From: G020350405 sp964513655
Lineage (GTDB): Bacteria > Planctomycetota > Phycisphaerae > Sedimentisphaerales > Anaerobacaceae
Length of the DNA stretch: 15,863 nucleotides
NCBI GenBank assembly: GCA_964513655.1
Contig: CAZENQ010000069.1
Span: 1-15,863, forward strand
Direction of reading: 5' to 3'
Of the stretch, positions 6,838 through 14,644 are shown one piece after another. The notes beneath the pieces were generated by a model, which was not told where the DNA came from, ran no database searches, and saw only the letters and a program-made list of their open reading frames with translations. The position numbers and the translations under genes were made by a program. Numbering within the stretch: the first letter of the stretch is position 1; every line of letters starts with the position of its first letter.

Positions 6838-7164
6838 TTACGCCCGATAACACGCCCAAACAAACCCGCTTAAATGCTCAAAATCCCCCTCGTACCTCGC
6901 CCCCAATTTTCCCACCCTCCCCGGCCAGTCATACGGGCACCAATACAGCCATTTATTAACGAACAGCTTCAGGTCAACCCCGTCAACGGCTTCTAATCCC
7001 GGAGTATAGATTCCCGCCTCCGAGAACCTTGCCCACGTTTTCACAACATTCTTATCACCGAAATCCACCGTCCCCGGCCCGTCAACCTTGTACCATACCG
7101 TATTTACGTCATCTCCCGGCCTACAATCCCCCCCGGCGCAGACCTCAGCATCATACAGCTCCAC
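6838..7164 (-). CDS. Small protein with PKD-like and WL-CPYDWP segments; possible gene remnant
   Basis: A 108-codon frame from a GTG with a well-placed GGGAGG site (spacer AATGTA). There is no signal peptide. Residues about 18-61 (VWYKVDGPGTVDFGDKNVV and ARFSEAGIYTPGLEAVDG) look like one PKD/Ig-like repeat as found in large planctomycete surface proteins. Residues about 64-79 (LKLFVNKWLYWCPYDW) resemble the C-terminal ends of such proteins. The same tail, YDWPGRVGKL and then HLSG, also resembles the sigma-54-activator lid found in the nearby fusion protein. The mosaic suggests a shortened remnant or chimera, though the start signal is good. Function unknown. It lies first in the minus-strand series, divergent from the glycosidase cluster. 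Confidence 0.45.
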   Translation of the reverse strand: MELYDAEVCAGGDCRPGDDVNTVWYKVDGPGTVDFGDKNVVKTWARFSEAGIYTPGLEAVDGVDLKLFVNKWLYWCPYDWPGRVGKLGARYEGDFEHLSGFVWACYRA

Positions 7165-7372
7165 TACATTCCTCCCTACCCGCCTTTTCCCCTCCCCACC
7201 TCATGTTCGCTGTTCCTCCGCCATTCTCGATCTGCCAAAAGAAAATTCTTAATGATTCAAGTTGATTTTTGTAAGATTATTGATGTCGTACTGAGAAAAT
7301 TATGTTTTTTAAGCGTGTAAATGGGAAATCCAAGTTTAAGAAAGGAAGGAAAAACACACGAAAAAGTTAACA
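7165..7372. other. Divergent intergenic region between the minus-strand genes and the glycosidase cluster
   Basis: About 208 bp, AT-rich between 7240 and 7360, so it should hold start signals for both directions. No promoter with good -35 and -10 boxes and spacing could be assigned on either strand. On the minus strand a 17-codon ATG frame (MRWGGEKAGREECSGAV) with GGAGG before it overlaps the GTG start of the 108-residue ORF in another frame. Confidence 0.4.
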
Positions 7373-7525
7373 ATGCGAAGAGAATGCTTTCTAATTCAGC
7401 TCTTGGTGCTTGCCCTGGTGTGCGGCTGTGCGACCGTACGCGAACCAAATAGCGAACCTGCAGCAAAGCCGGATACTCAGCAGACCGCAGAACTTGATGT
7501 CGATTTCTCCTTCGAGGATGCGGCC
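7345..7525 (+). repeat. 181-bp direct repeat, copy 1 (RBS, lipoprotein signal, linker)
   Basis: Aligns with 11723-11903 at a constant offset of 4378 bp with no gaps. About 12 differences are seen by eye, most of them in the last 40 bp. It covers the GAAGGAAAAACAC ribosome-binding region, the lipoprotein signal peptide and a Pro/Glu/Gln linker up to FSFEDAA. After this point the two proteins are unrelated. Confidence 0.95.
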
Positions 7526-10009
7526 ATTGTATATCCAGCAGACAGCTCCCTTCAGGAATTAATAGCCGCCAAAGAAGTGCGACGTTATATCTACCTGAGG
7601 ACCGGCCAAAAGCTTCCACTGAAAAAAATTAACTCTATACCCGAAAACGAAGATCTTATCCTTATTGCCGATGATGACAATAAGATGGTGGCCAGTTTAA
7701 GAGATTCTCTCAGCCACAAAACAAATCCGGGCGGCTTTATAATTAAAACCGTTAAAAAGAACTCACGACAGATTTTAATTATCACTGGTTATGATTCGAT
7801 ATCTACTCTTTATGGTGCCTACCGTTTTGCCGAGCATCTCGGGGTAGGATTCAGCTTAACCCGGGATGTAATACCCGATAAAAAAATCACACTCGATATT
7901 TCCGGCTTCGATGAAGTGGGCGAACCTTTATTGAAAACACGTGGTATCCTGCCGTTCCACGACTTTCCCGAAGGACCTGATCTCTGGAATACCGATGATT
8001 ATATGACCGTAATATCTCAACTCCCGAAACTCGGCATGAATTTCATAGGCCTGCATACATACCCCTGGGCGGGCACAACACAGGACAAAGATATGAATAT
8101 ACTGGCGGGACCTGAACCGACTGTATGGGTTGGTTTAAAGCAGGATATAAATTCAGACGGTACCGTCAAATGGTCGTATCCGGCTTACTATGCACATACC
8201 CATCGACCTGACAGGAGATGGGGATTTGCCGAACGCGATACCAGGCGTTTTCACGCCGGGGCAAGTCAACTATTCGAAACCAACGGTTTCGGCTCAGATG
8301 TCATCGGTGAAGTTATACCTTCGGATGTGAAAGGCAGCAATCAGGTTTTCAACCGCACAGGAAAGATGTTTAAAAAAGCTTTTAACCACGCAAACAATCT
8401 CGGCGTAAAAACTGCAGTGGGAACCGAGCTCCCAATGGGACTTGAACCTAAAGGACCGGAAGTTTCCTATGACTGGATAAGGGCGATGCCTCCGAAACTT
8501 CAAAAACGCTTAACTTCAATGGGAAAAAATCCAAAGGACCCGTCAACAATCAAACAGATATACAAAGGGATATTCGAACGCATTAAAAGAACGCATCCCT
8601 TAGACTACTACTGGTTATGGGCATGGGAAGTCTGGTCAATGCACGGTGTAAATGATGAGCAGATAGATACTTTCAAGAATGAAATGAAAATCGCATATCA
8701 AGCCCTCCAGGAAGCAAACGCTCCGTTCCAACTTGCCCTGGCAGGTTGGATAATCGGTACGACAGATAACCCGGCTGAATTTGACAGCACTCTTCCGCCT
8801 CAAGTACCAATTTACGGTCTTTGGGACAGGGCCCAGGGCTTTGAAGATTTAAGTGCCAGCCGGGTTAAATGGGCGGCAACCTGGCTCGAAGAAGACTGGG
8901 GACTCTTGCAGCCTCAATTGGAAGCACATCGGATTTATGCAGACACTAAAGCCGCGTTAGACAAAAAATGTGATGCTTTGATCGCAAAGCATTGGCGTAC
9001 CCGCGTATTGAGTTCGAATATCGGTTCAATGAAAGACATACTTTGGGTTTACGGACAAACCGGTCAACCTCTCGAAAAGAAGCTTCCCACAGATAAAAAT
9101 AAATGGATTGATGAATTTTATCTTGATTGGGCAACCCGGCAATTCGGGTCTGAAGCGGCCAAACTGGTAGCTGAAATTTTTGCAGAGTTCGAGAAAAAAG
9201 GTGAAAGTGGTTCGGGCTCAATGAGTCGGATTTTGAATTGGGACTCCGATGACCAAGATAGAGACAACGATGCACCGGGAGCTGTTATGCCGAATCCGAA
9301 ACCATGGGCATCCGAGAAATCTAAGTATGAATTTGTAACAAAATTTGAAAATCTGCGAAATAAAATTGTCGGTACCGCAAATCTGGAACGTTTTGATTAC
9401 TGGCTTAATGTCTTCAGGTGTTACAGAATAATGGGTGAATACGGAACGGTGCGTTATAAATTTGAAGATGCTACGGAAAATGAAAATTGGTCCAAAGCTC
9501 TAACCCTTCGAAAAAAAATGGCAAGGTTGTTCGAGGAACTCATGATGTACGAAATTAAAAAGGTTTCTAACTCCAGCGACCTCGGCGAAATTATAAATCT
9601 TGAAATACTTAACTGGTATCAGCTGATGATGCTCAAGTGGGATAAGAGATTGAAAGAGGGCTTGGGCAAAGAAATCCCGGCTGATGCAAATCCTTCAATG
9701 GAATATGATGGACCGCCTTTGATAATGGTTGACGCATTGCAGACAAGCTTATACGCAAACGAACTGCTCAATTTAAAAGTGCGCGTTATGGGCAAACCAG
9801 AGTCCGTTACTTTATTCTATCGCCCATTAGGCAAAGGCAAGTATGAATCAAAACAATTAACTCATATTGCACGTGGCGTCTATTCATTGACACTGCCACC
9901 CCAGCCGAATGATTTTGAGTACTACCTTGAAGCACAAATATCAACAGGCAATATTGTATACCCCGTCACCGCTCCGAATCTAAACCAAACGGTTATTGTT
10001 ATAAAATGA
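7373..10009 (+). CDS. Large lipoprotein glycoside hydrolase related to alpha-glucuronidases
   Basis: An 878-residue protein. The signal peptide ends in a lipobox, LALVCGC, with lipidated Cys19. About 50-190 is an N-terminal domain like that of GH67 enzymes: AAKEVRRYIYLRTGQKLPL, then GGFIIKT and STLYGAYRFAEHLGVGF. About 200-570 is a probable TIM barrel: LPFHDFPEGPDLWN, LGMNFIGLHTYP, FNRTGKMFKKAF, GTELPMG, THPLDYYWLWAWEVW, HWRTRVLSSN. About 785-878 is a C-terminal beta-sandwich (VTLFYRPLGKGKYES). It is likely a uronic-acid or related exo-glycosidase on the envelope; the CAZy family and catalytic residues are not assigned, though Glu and Asp near GTELP and WAWEVW are candidates. The start is odd: compared with copy 2 of the repeat, the ribosome-bound ATG is ACG (7358-7360), so translation probably starts at the ATG five codons later. 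First gene of the cluster. Confidence 0.82.
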   Translation: MRRECFLIQLLVLALVCGCATVREPNSEPAAKPDTQQTAELDVDFSFEDAAIVYPADSSLQELIAAKEVRRYIYLRTGQKLPLKKINSIPENEDLILIADDDNKMVASLRDSLSHKTNPGGFIIKTVKKNSRQILIITGYDSISTLYGAYRFAEHLGVGFSLTRDVIPDKKITLDISGFDEVGEPLLKTRGILPFHDFPEGPDLWNTDDYMTVISQLPKLGMNFIGLHTYPWAGTTQDKDMNILAGPEPTVWVGLKQDINSDGTVKWSYPAYYAHTHRPDRRWGFAERDTRRFHAGASQLFETNGFGSDVIGEVIPSDVKGSNQVFNRTGKMFKKAFNHANNLGVKTAVGTELPMGLEPKGPEVSYDWIRAMPPKLQKRLTSMGKNPKDPSTIKQIYKGIFERIKRTHPLDYYWLWAWEVWSMHGVNDEQIDTFKNEMKIAYQALQEANAPFQLALAGWIIGTTDNPAEFDSTLPPQVPIYGLWDRAQGFEDLSASRVKWAATWLEEDWGLLQPQLEAHRIYADTKAALDKKCDALIAKHWRTRVLSSNIGSMKDILWVYGQTGQPLEKKLPTDKNKWIDEFYLDWATRQFGSEAAKLVAEIFAEFEKKGESGSGSMSRILNWDSDDQDRDNDAPGAVMPNPKPWASEKSKYEFVTKFENLRNKIVGTANLERFDYWLNVFRCYRIMGEYGTVRYKFEDATENENWSKALTLRKKMARLFEELMMYEIKKVSNSSDLGEIINLEILNWYQLMMLKWDKRLKEGLGKEIPADANPSMEYDGPPLIMVDALQTSLYANELLNLKVRVMGKPESVTLFYRPLGKGKYESKQLTHIARGVYSLTLPPQPNDFEYYLEAQISTGNIVYPVTAPNLNQTVIVIK

Positions 10010-10059
10010 ACATTTTTTATAAAAAAATATATTGCACTATGTATTCATGGGAGTAAGAA

Positions 10060-11562
10060 ATGAAAAAGCTTGTATTAGTTTTAATTATGTTGAGTTTTGT
10101 GTCGTCTTGCTCTCAGCAGGCCGAAGCAGAAAAATATGAACCGACTTGGGAGTCGCTTTCGCAATGGGAAGTGCCGCAGTGGTTCGATGACGCCGTGCTT
10201 GGCATATACTGCCACTGGGGAGTTTACTCGGTACCAGGCTTCCGGTTTAACGACGGTGCCGAACAGGTTGACAGCGGCTTATGGTACGGGTGGTTTATGT
10301 ATGTACCCAATAATTCGGATCAACCCAATTATGGAGTCTATGATCATCATCGCAAGACCTATGGTGAGCCATGCGAGTTTGGCTACCATGACTTTGTCCC
10401 GATGTTCAAAGCAGAAAAATGGAACCCGGATCGCTGGGCCCAATTGTACAAATACGCCGGTGCCGATTTTGCGGGCGTAGCCGCAGAGCATGGCGACGGG
10501 TTTATTATGTGGGACAGTGAATTCGATAAGTTCAACTCTGTGGACAAAGGGCCTCGCCGCGATATACTTGGTGAGATGTTTCAGGCTGCCAGGAAGGTTG
10601 GGATGAAAACCGTTGCTACTTTCCATGAGCCGCCAGGCGAGATGTTTGACGAAGCAAGGCGATACTGCCCGAAAGGTTCCGCTGTTTTTAACCCCGCATA
10701 CGCAGACCTTTACAATAAGAGCCCGTTCAGTGTTTTGAATAATAAACTGCTAGAGGTGGTTGACAAGTATCAGCCGGACCAGATTTGGTTTGAAGACGAA
10801 TATTGTGGCGAAGATAATTGGAAGTCGTTTCTGGCGTACTACTATAACGCGGGTGAGAGCTGGGGTAAGCAGGTCATGATAACCCAAAAGGGTGGTAGCG
10901 CTCCACTTTCGTGCTCCGTGCTTGATATAGAGGGCGGAATTTTCCCCGATGGTATATGGGAGTGGGCAGGGATGACATCTCCCCAAAAACAGAGATGGCA
11001 GAAGGACGTGCCGATTGGAAATTATTGGGCTTACGCACGCGGCGTGGGCTGCAGACCGGTTAACATGCTGGTGGACGGAATAGTGGACAGGATAAGCAAA
11101 AACGGTGTAACCCTTCTGGATGTCGCTCCAAAGGCCGATGGAACACTCCCGGAAGCGCAGGTCAAGGGGTTGAAGAAGCTGGGCGAATGGATGGACGTGA
11201 ACAAAGAAGCCCTCTACGCTGCGGACCCTGCACCGTTTGCCAAAGGCGGAGTCGATACCTGGGAAGCGGGAACATTAAGGTTTACCGAGAAAGGACCTTA
11301 CCTGTACGCAATCGAACTGGGGAACAAATGGCCTCCGACTGTTGGTTTTGCTGATTATAAAGATAGCGAGCCTCCAAGTGCCCCCTATACCATCCCCGGA
11401 GTAAAGCCGGTAAAGGGCTCCGAAATTCGGATGCTCGGCAGCAGCAGGAACCTGCCCTGGCATCAGGAAGGGGATAACCTGGTGATTGAAGGGATCCCCG
11501 ACTCACTGCCATGTGACTATGCCTGGAGCTTCAAGATTCAGGTTCTGCACGAAAGCCGGTGA
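10060..11562 (+). CDS. GH29-type alpha-L-fucosidase-like lipoprotein
   Basis: A 500-residue protein behind GGGAG at good spacing, 50 bp after the previous gene, so probably co-transcribed. The signal peptide MKKLVLVLIMLSFVSSC has a lipobox with Cys17. GH29 landmarks are in order: WEVPQWFDDAVLGIYCHWG (36-54), WNPDRWAQLYKYAGADF (121-137), AEHGDGFIMWDSEF (142-155), SVDKGPRRDILGEMF (160-174), the nucleophile region YQPDQIWFED (237-246), and a C-terminal beta-sandwich from about 400. GH29 enzymes release alpha-linked L-fucose with retention. Two positions are unusual: the nucleophile site reads WFED where WFD is usual, and the sugar-binding HHDGF reads HGDGF. It could therefore be a divergent subfamily with another specificity. 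Fold assignment is firm, activity less so. Confidence 0.85.
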   Translation: MKKLVLVLIMLSFVSSCSQQAEAEKYEPTWESLSQWEVPQWFDDAVLGIYCHWGVYSVPGFRFNDGAEQVDSGLWYGWFMYVPNNSDQPNYGVYDHHRKTYGEPCEFGYHDFVPMFKAEKWNPDRWAQLYKYAGADFAGVAAEHGDGFIMWDSEFDKFNSVDKGPRRDILGEMFQAARKVGMKTVATFHEPPGEMFDEARRYCPKGSAVFNPAYADLYNKSPFSVLNNKLLEVVDKYQPDQIWFEDEYCGEDNWKSFLAYYYNAGESWGKQVMITQKGGSAPLSCSVLDIEGGIFPDGIWEWAGMTSPQKQRWQKDVPIGNYWAYARGVGCRPVNMLVDGIVDRISKNGVTLLDVAPKADGTLPEAQVKGLKKLGEWMDVNKEALYAADPAPFAKGGVDTWEAGTLRFTEKGPYLYAIELGNKWPPTVGFADYKDSEPPSAPYTIPGVKPVKGSEIRMLGSSRNLPWHQEGDNLVIEGIPDSLPCDYAWSFKIQVLHESR

Positions 11563-11735
11563 AACGATGGTGGCTCAGCCAAAGTGTTACTCGCTATCAG
11601 CGAACTCAAGTCGGTTTGGTAAGCGGGAAACGGGGCCGTGCGGGTAACGTCGTCCGATAGTACCGGCTTGCCGAATGGAGTTAATCGGGACAAACAAGCA
11701 AGGTTAATGCAAAATAATAGAAGAAGGAAAAACAC
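11563..11735. other. Gap between the GH29 and GH127 genes
   Basis: 173 bp with no ORF that looks real, no clear terminator and no good promoter. The last dozen bases belong to copy 2 of the 181-bp repeat and carry the ribosome-binding site of the next gene. Confidence 0.4.
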
Positions 11736-11903
11736 ATGAAAAAGCTAACAATGCGAAGAGAATGCTTTCTAATTCAGCTCCTGGTGCTTGCCCTGGTGTG
11801 CGGCTGTGCGACCGTACGCAAACCAAATAGCGAACCTGCAGCAAAGCCGGATACTCAGCAGACAGCAGAACCGGCCGACGCTTTTTCCTTCGAGGATGCG
11901 GCC
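11723..11903 (+). repeat. 181-bp direct repeat, copy 2 (RBS, lipoprotein signal, linker)
   Basis: Ungapped match to 7345-7525. Here the first codon after GAAGGAAAAACAC is ATG (11736-11738), where copy 1 has ACG. The copies differ at only about five positions over the first 140 bp, several of them silent, and diverge more near the junction with the enzyme domain. Confidence 0.95.
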
Positions 11904-13673
11904 GTCACGCTTCCGTCGCCGGGGTCCGTTAAGTTGGATCCCAAGGGCCGCTTCGACGCGCGGTTCAAAGGCAATATCAACTATGTGCGTTACCAGCATG
12001 ATTATTACGGCGAGGAGATGCTCGAAGCGTTTGCTACACGCCATTACTCCCCCGGGAAACTCCTCGAGAGGGTATGGGATGGCGAGTACGCGGGGAAATG
12101 GCTGGATGCCGCAACTCGGACGGCAGTCAACACCGGCGACGACGCTCAGCTGACGATGGTCGATGCCTTTGCGGCGTCACTGCGCCGGCACCAGCAGCCG
12201 GATGGATATATGGGGGTCGAACTGCCGACGGACCGTGTTCTGAATGATTGGGAACAAGATTGGGACTTGTGGTGTCAATGGAACTCACTGATTGGTTTAC
12301 TGACTCACTATGAGTTGCGTGGCAATCGCAATTCCCTTGAGGCCGCGACCCGCGTGGGTGCATGGATTGTGAAGACCTATGGTCCCATCGAAGATAAAAA
12401 CGCGAGTTTTTTTCAGGGCAGAGTTAACGGCGGACTTACGAGGGTCGTCGTAATCGGCCAATTGGTTCGGCTGTATCGGCATACCGGCCGCGAGGACCTG
12501 CTCGAATTTGTTGGGCAGGTTATTCAGCATTACCCGCCCATTCAACAAATGCTGTCCAACGGTGAACCGTACTTGGCCCATCCCTATATGCTCAGTGCCA
12601 TTTTGGGTGGCGTAGTCGAATATGCCCAGGTTACACAAGACAACGAAACGTTGGCGAAGGTAGAGCAGGTTTGGGATGGGCTCGTCCGCGACCATCTGTT
12701 CCCAACGGGATCCCTTGGAGAAACAGAGGACCTTTATGCGGGGCCGTTACAGGACGTGCCGGACGGCCAGTTGCAGGAGACTTGTGCCACCACCGAATGG
12801 ATCTTCTTCACGCAGAGCCTGTATGCCATAACGGGGCGGGCGAAGTACGCCGAAGCGCTCGAGCAAACTTGTTACAATGCATTGCTGGCGGCACAGTCTG
12901 CGGATGGCATGAAGTGGTGTTACTGGACCCCCCTGCGCTACTCCAAAAACTGGTTCCACGGGCCGACAAGATGTTGTTTCTGGTCGGGACCACGGGGCAT
13001 CGCGAGATTGCCGCAACTCATTTACGCCACAAAGGGCAACGTCATTTACGTCAACTTTTTCGAAACGAGCAGTGCGACGCTCAACACGAGTGGCGGGCAA
13101 GTCCACGTCACACAGGATAGCGAGTTCCCTGAGATTGGAACCAGTACAGTCACCCTGAAAACACCCCCGGGCTGGAAAGGAACTTTGCGCGTCCGTGTTC
13201 CCGGTTGGAGTACGGATTTTCAGGCAAAATTGGATGGGAGTCTCGTACCAAACGATTGTGATGTCCAGGGGTATTGTGACGTCAATCTCGAAGGCTCGAG
13301 CGAGCATCAGCTCGAGGTGCAGTTCGATATTCCCTTAGTGCTTGAGCAGCTTTCGCCGGACAACTACGTGATCCGGCGTGGTCCCGAAGTTCTCTCAATT
13401 GACGTACGCGATAACATCGACACATGGCTTGGGGCCGAGGATGATTTAATCACAATCCCGGAGAATATTGTACTTGAACAGATTAAATCCTACCGTAAAT
13501 ATCAATGGCCCGGGCCTGCAGACTCCAGCGGCAGTCGCCGGCGGTATGGGGTGAGCCTTAATGACGATAGGACTAGTGAGCCTCGCAGTGTGATACTGAC
13601 GCCATACGCGGATGCGGGCAACGAAGGAGCGGCCTTCCGTACTGTCTTTCCTATGGCGGAAAAGGAGAATTAG
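11736..13673 (+). CDS. GH127/DUF1680 beta-L-arabinofuranosidase-like lipoprotein
   Basis: A 645-residue protein with an ATG 7 nt after AGAAGGAA. The signal peptide is the repeated cassette, lipobox VCGC with Cys24, followed by a linker to about residue 56. From about 85 to 450 the (alpha/alpha) barrel of GH127 follows: RHQQPDGYMG (151-160), WNSLIGLLTHYELRG (182-196), NGGLTRVV (231-238), GETEDLY (328-334). The zinc/cysteine active site is seen as ETC (348-350) and the CC pair (413-414), which match Glu338-Cys340 and Cys417-Cys418 of the Bifidobacterium enzyme, where one of the CC pair is the nucleophile. A beta-sandwich follows (PGWKGTLRVRVPGWS). The family removes beta-L-arabinofuranose and, in some members, other rare pectic sugars. 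It is anchored in the envelope. The enzyme body is unrelated to that of the first cluster gene despite the shared N-terminus. Confidence 0.88.
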   Translation: MKKLTMRRECFLIQLLVLALVCGCATVRKPNSEPAAKPDTQQTAEPADAFSFEDAAVTLPSPGSVKLDPKGRFDARFKGNINYVRYQHDYYGEEMLEAFATRHYSPGKLLERVWDGEYAGKWLDAATRTAVNTGDDAQLTMVDAFAASLRRHQQPDGYMGVELPTDRVLNDWEQDWDLWCQWNSLIGLLTHYELRGNRNSLEAATRVGAWIVKTYGPIEDKNASFFQGRVNGGLTRVVVIGQLVRLYRHTGREDLLEFVGQVIQHYPPIQQMLSNGEPYLAHPYMLSAILGGVVEYAQVTQDNETLAKVEQVWDGLVRDHLFPTGSLGETEDLYAGPLQDVPDGQLQETCATTEWIFFTQSLYAITGRAKYAEALEQTCYNALLAAQSADGMKWCYWTPLRYSKNWFHGPTRCCFWSGPRGIARLPQLIYATKGNVIYVNFFETSSATLNTSGGQVHVTQDSEFPEIGTSTVTLKTPPGWKGTLRVRVPGWSTDFQAKLDGSLVPNDCDVQGYCDVNLEGSSEHQLEVQFDIPLVLEQLSPDNYVIRRGPEVLSIDVRDNIDTWLGAEDDLITIPENIVLEQIKSYRKYQWPGPADSSGSRRRYGVSLNDDRTSEPRSVILTPYADAGNEGAAFRTVFPMAEKEN

Positions 13674-13772
13674 CAGGGGGAAAAGTCAATTAATGCCAAT
13701 ATGTAGCAAGAAAGCGATTATATTGTATTTAGATTATACCGACAAACAAGAATTTACAAAGGAGTTTGTTCA

Positions 13773-13856
13773 ATGAAGAATTATTTAATTCTAGTTATAA
13801 CTTTATATTGTATTATTGGGTGTGCAAATCAAAAAGGAGTAACATATGAACTTTGA
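13773..13856 (+). pseudogene. Orphan lipoprotein signal peptide (27 codons), probably a truncated lipoprotein gene
   Basis: ATG with an AAAGGAG site 8 nt upstream encodes MKNYLILVITLYCIIGCANQ and KGVTYEL, then TGA. This is a complete lipoprotein signal with lipobox IIGC and almost no mature protein. A second frame (13846-13896, MNFDVSSLIGFLNEPL) starts inside it behind its own AAAAGGAG, so a frameshift or replaced gene body is possible. Codon use is much more AT-rich than in the flanking glycosidase genes. It may be the head of a lost enzyme gene or a true tiny lipoprotein. Confidence 0.5.
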
Positions 13857-13898
13857 TGTATCCTCTTTAATAGGATTCCTGAACGAACCCTTATAAAA

Positions 13899-13919
13899 CA
13901 GCTTTTTAAATAAAAGCTG
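13899..13919. terminator. Stem-loop CAGCTTTT-TAAAT-AAAAGCTG
   Basis: A perfect 8-bp stem with a 5-nt loop just after the short lipoprotein frames. On the minus strand it is followed by TTTTAT, and on the plus strand by CTCCGTTC, so as an intrinsic terminator it fits minus-strand reading better, though no minus-strand gene lies upstream. On the plus strand it may still stabilise a 3' end. Confidence 0.4.
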
Positions 13920-14335
13920 CTCCGTTCATTTGGAAACATCCTGCACATATCTTGTGGCAAGCTAAATACAAAACAGTTGTACTTTGGGTTGTATTTTAGA
14001 AATAGCAAATATTCTTAGCTTTTCATAAATATCACAACTGTAACTTTTTATGATAATTATACGTTCAGGAGTGCAAACGTATGTTCAATCCGTTGGTCTC
14101 TCCGCCCCCTGATCTCAAGAAAAAACTATTTTGCTAAAAGCGTGCTTTACATAAATCCTCGTTACTCAACTTTGATTTTGGTCGAGCCAGGCGCAGTCGC
14201 TGCCAGTAGAGACAGAGATATCTTTTGTATACGACGGTTTAAATGTATGCGGCCCGGGTGTAACGGGGAATGGTTCCTGCGACCAGCCAAGCTCGCCGGA
14301 CCATTTGTTCTGTTCCACGTCATCAATTTAAAAGC
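13920..14335. other. Decayed AT-rich intergenic sequence
   Basis: No gene can be supported. It contains an inverted repeat (14059-14082) and short frames such as MFNPLVSPPPDLKKKLF (from about 14081) and a 77-codon plus-strand frame (14142-14375) of no recognised family. With the IS1380 fragment that follows, it looks like a site of past insertions and deletions. Confidence 0.45.
14059..14082. repeat. 7-bp perfect inverted repeat ATACGTT...AACGTAT
   Basis: ATACGTT (14059-14065) and AACGTAT (14076-14082) flank the 10-nt centre CAGGAGTGCA. It could be a protein-binding dyad or a hairpin. No neighbouring gene start makes its role clear. Confidence 0.4.
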
Positions 14336-14518
14336 GAAGATAATCGAACAGGAAAGAATACACAGCACAGCGTGATGGTTTTGTTGCGTCAGTCTGTCTA
14401 TAGTCGTTTGGCGGGATATGATGATACCAATGATGCAGAACGATTATGTGTTGATCCTGCTATGCGTCAGGTTGTAGGCGAAAGAGCTAAAGACAGAACC
14501 GCAGCTTCCACCAGCCAA
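14336..14518 (+). pseudogene. IS1380-family transposase fragment
   Basis: An open stretch of 61 codons reads EDNRTGKNTQHS, LLRQSVYSRLAGYDDTNDAE, RLCVDPAMRQVVGERAKD and RTAASTSQ, which I recognise as the conserved N-terminal core of IS1380-family DDE transposases. Both the earlier part and the rest of the roughly 400-residue enzyme are missing, and after AASTSQ the similarity stops. No terminal inverted repeats could be identified, so this is a dead internal scrap. It is in frame with the GH95 gene, with no stop between them. Confidence 0.75.
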
Positions 14519-14644
14519 ATTTCTTGTCTGATTGCCTTTGACACCACGCCAGGAATTGGTATTGTTATGATTGAGAGAAGACGATTTTGCGCGTTTGAAA
14601 TTGAAAGGAGTTCGCGAGGGTGGAAGTTTAGGAGGTACTTAATT

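Noticed and set aside
7345..11903. The 181-bp repeat as ends of a transposon
   Set aside because: The copies are in direct orientation, lie inside coding sequence at the same codon positions, and no transposase lies between them. Cassette duplication or conversion explains it better.
13973..14041. Inverted repeat ACAGTTGT...ACAACTGT
   Set aside because: 8 bp over a 53-nt centre in AT-rich decayed sequence is weak and could be chance. No partner feature was found.
14142..14375. 77-codon plus-strand frame before GH95
   Set aside because: No ribosome-binding site and no recognisable family. It overlaps the IS1380 fragment in another frame, so it is probably chance.
14270..14644. Longer GH95 start at the ATG at 14270
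   Set aside because: The ATG at 14645 has AGGAGGT and is followed at once by a signal peptide. The upstream part matches a transposase, so the long form is unlikely to be the main product.
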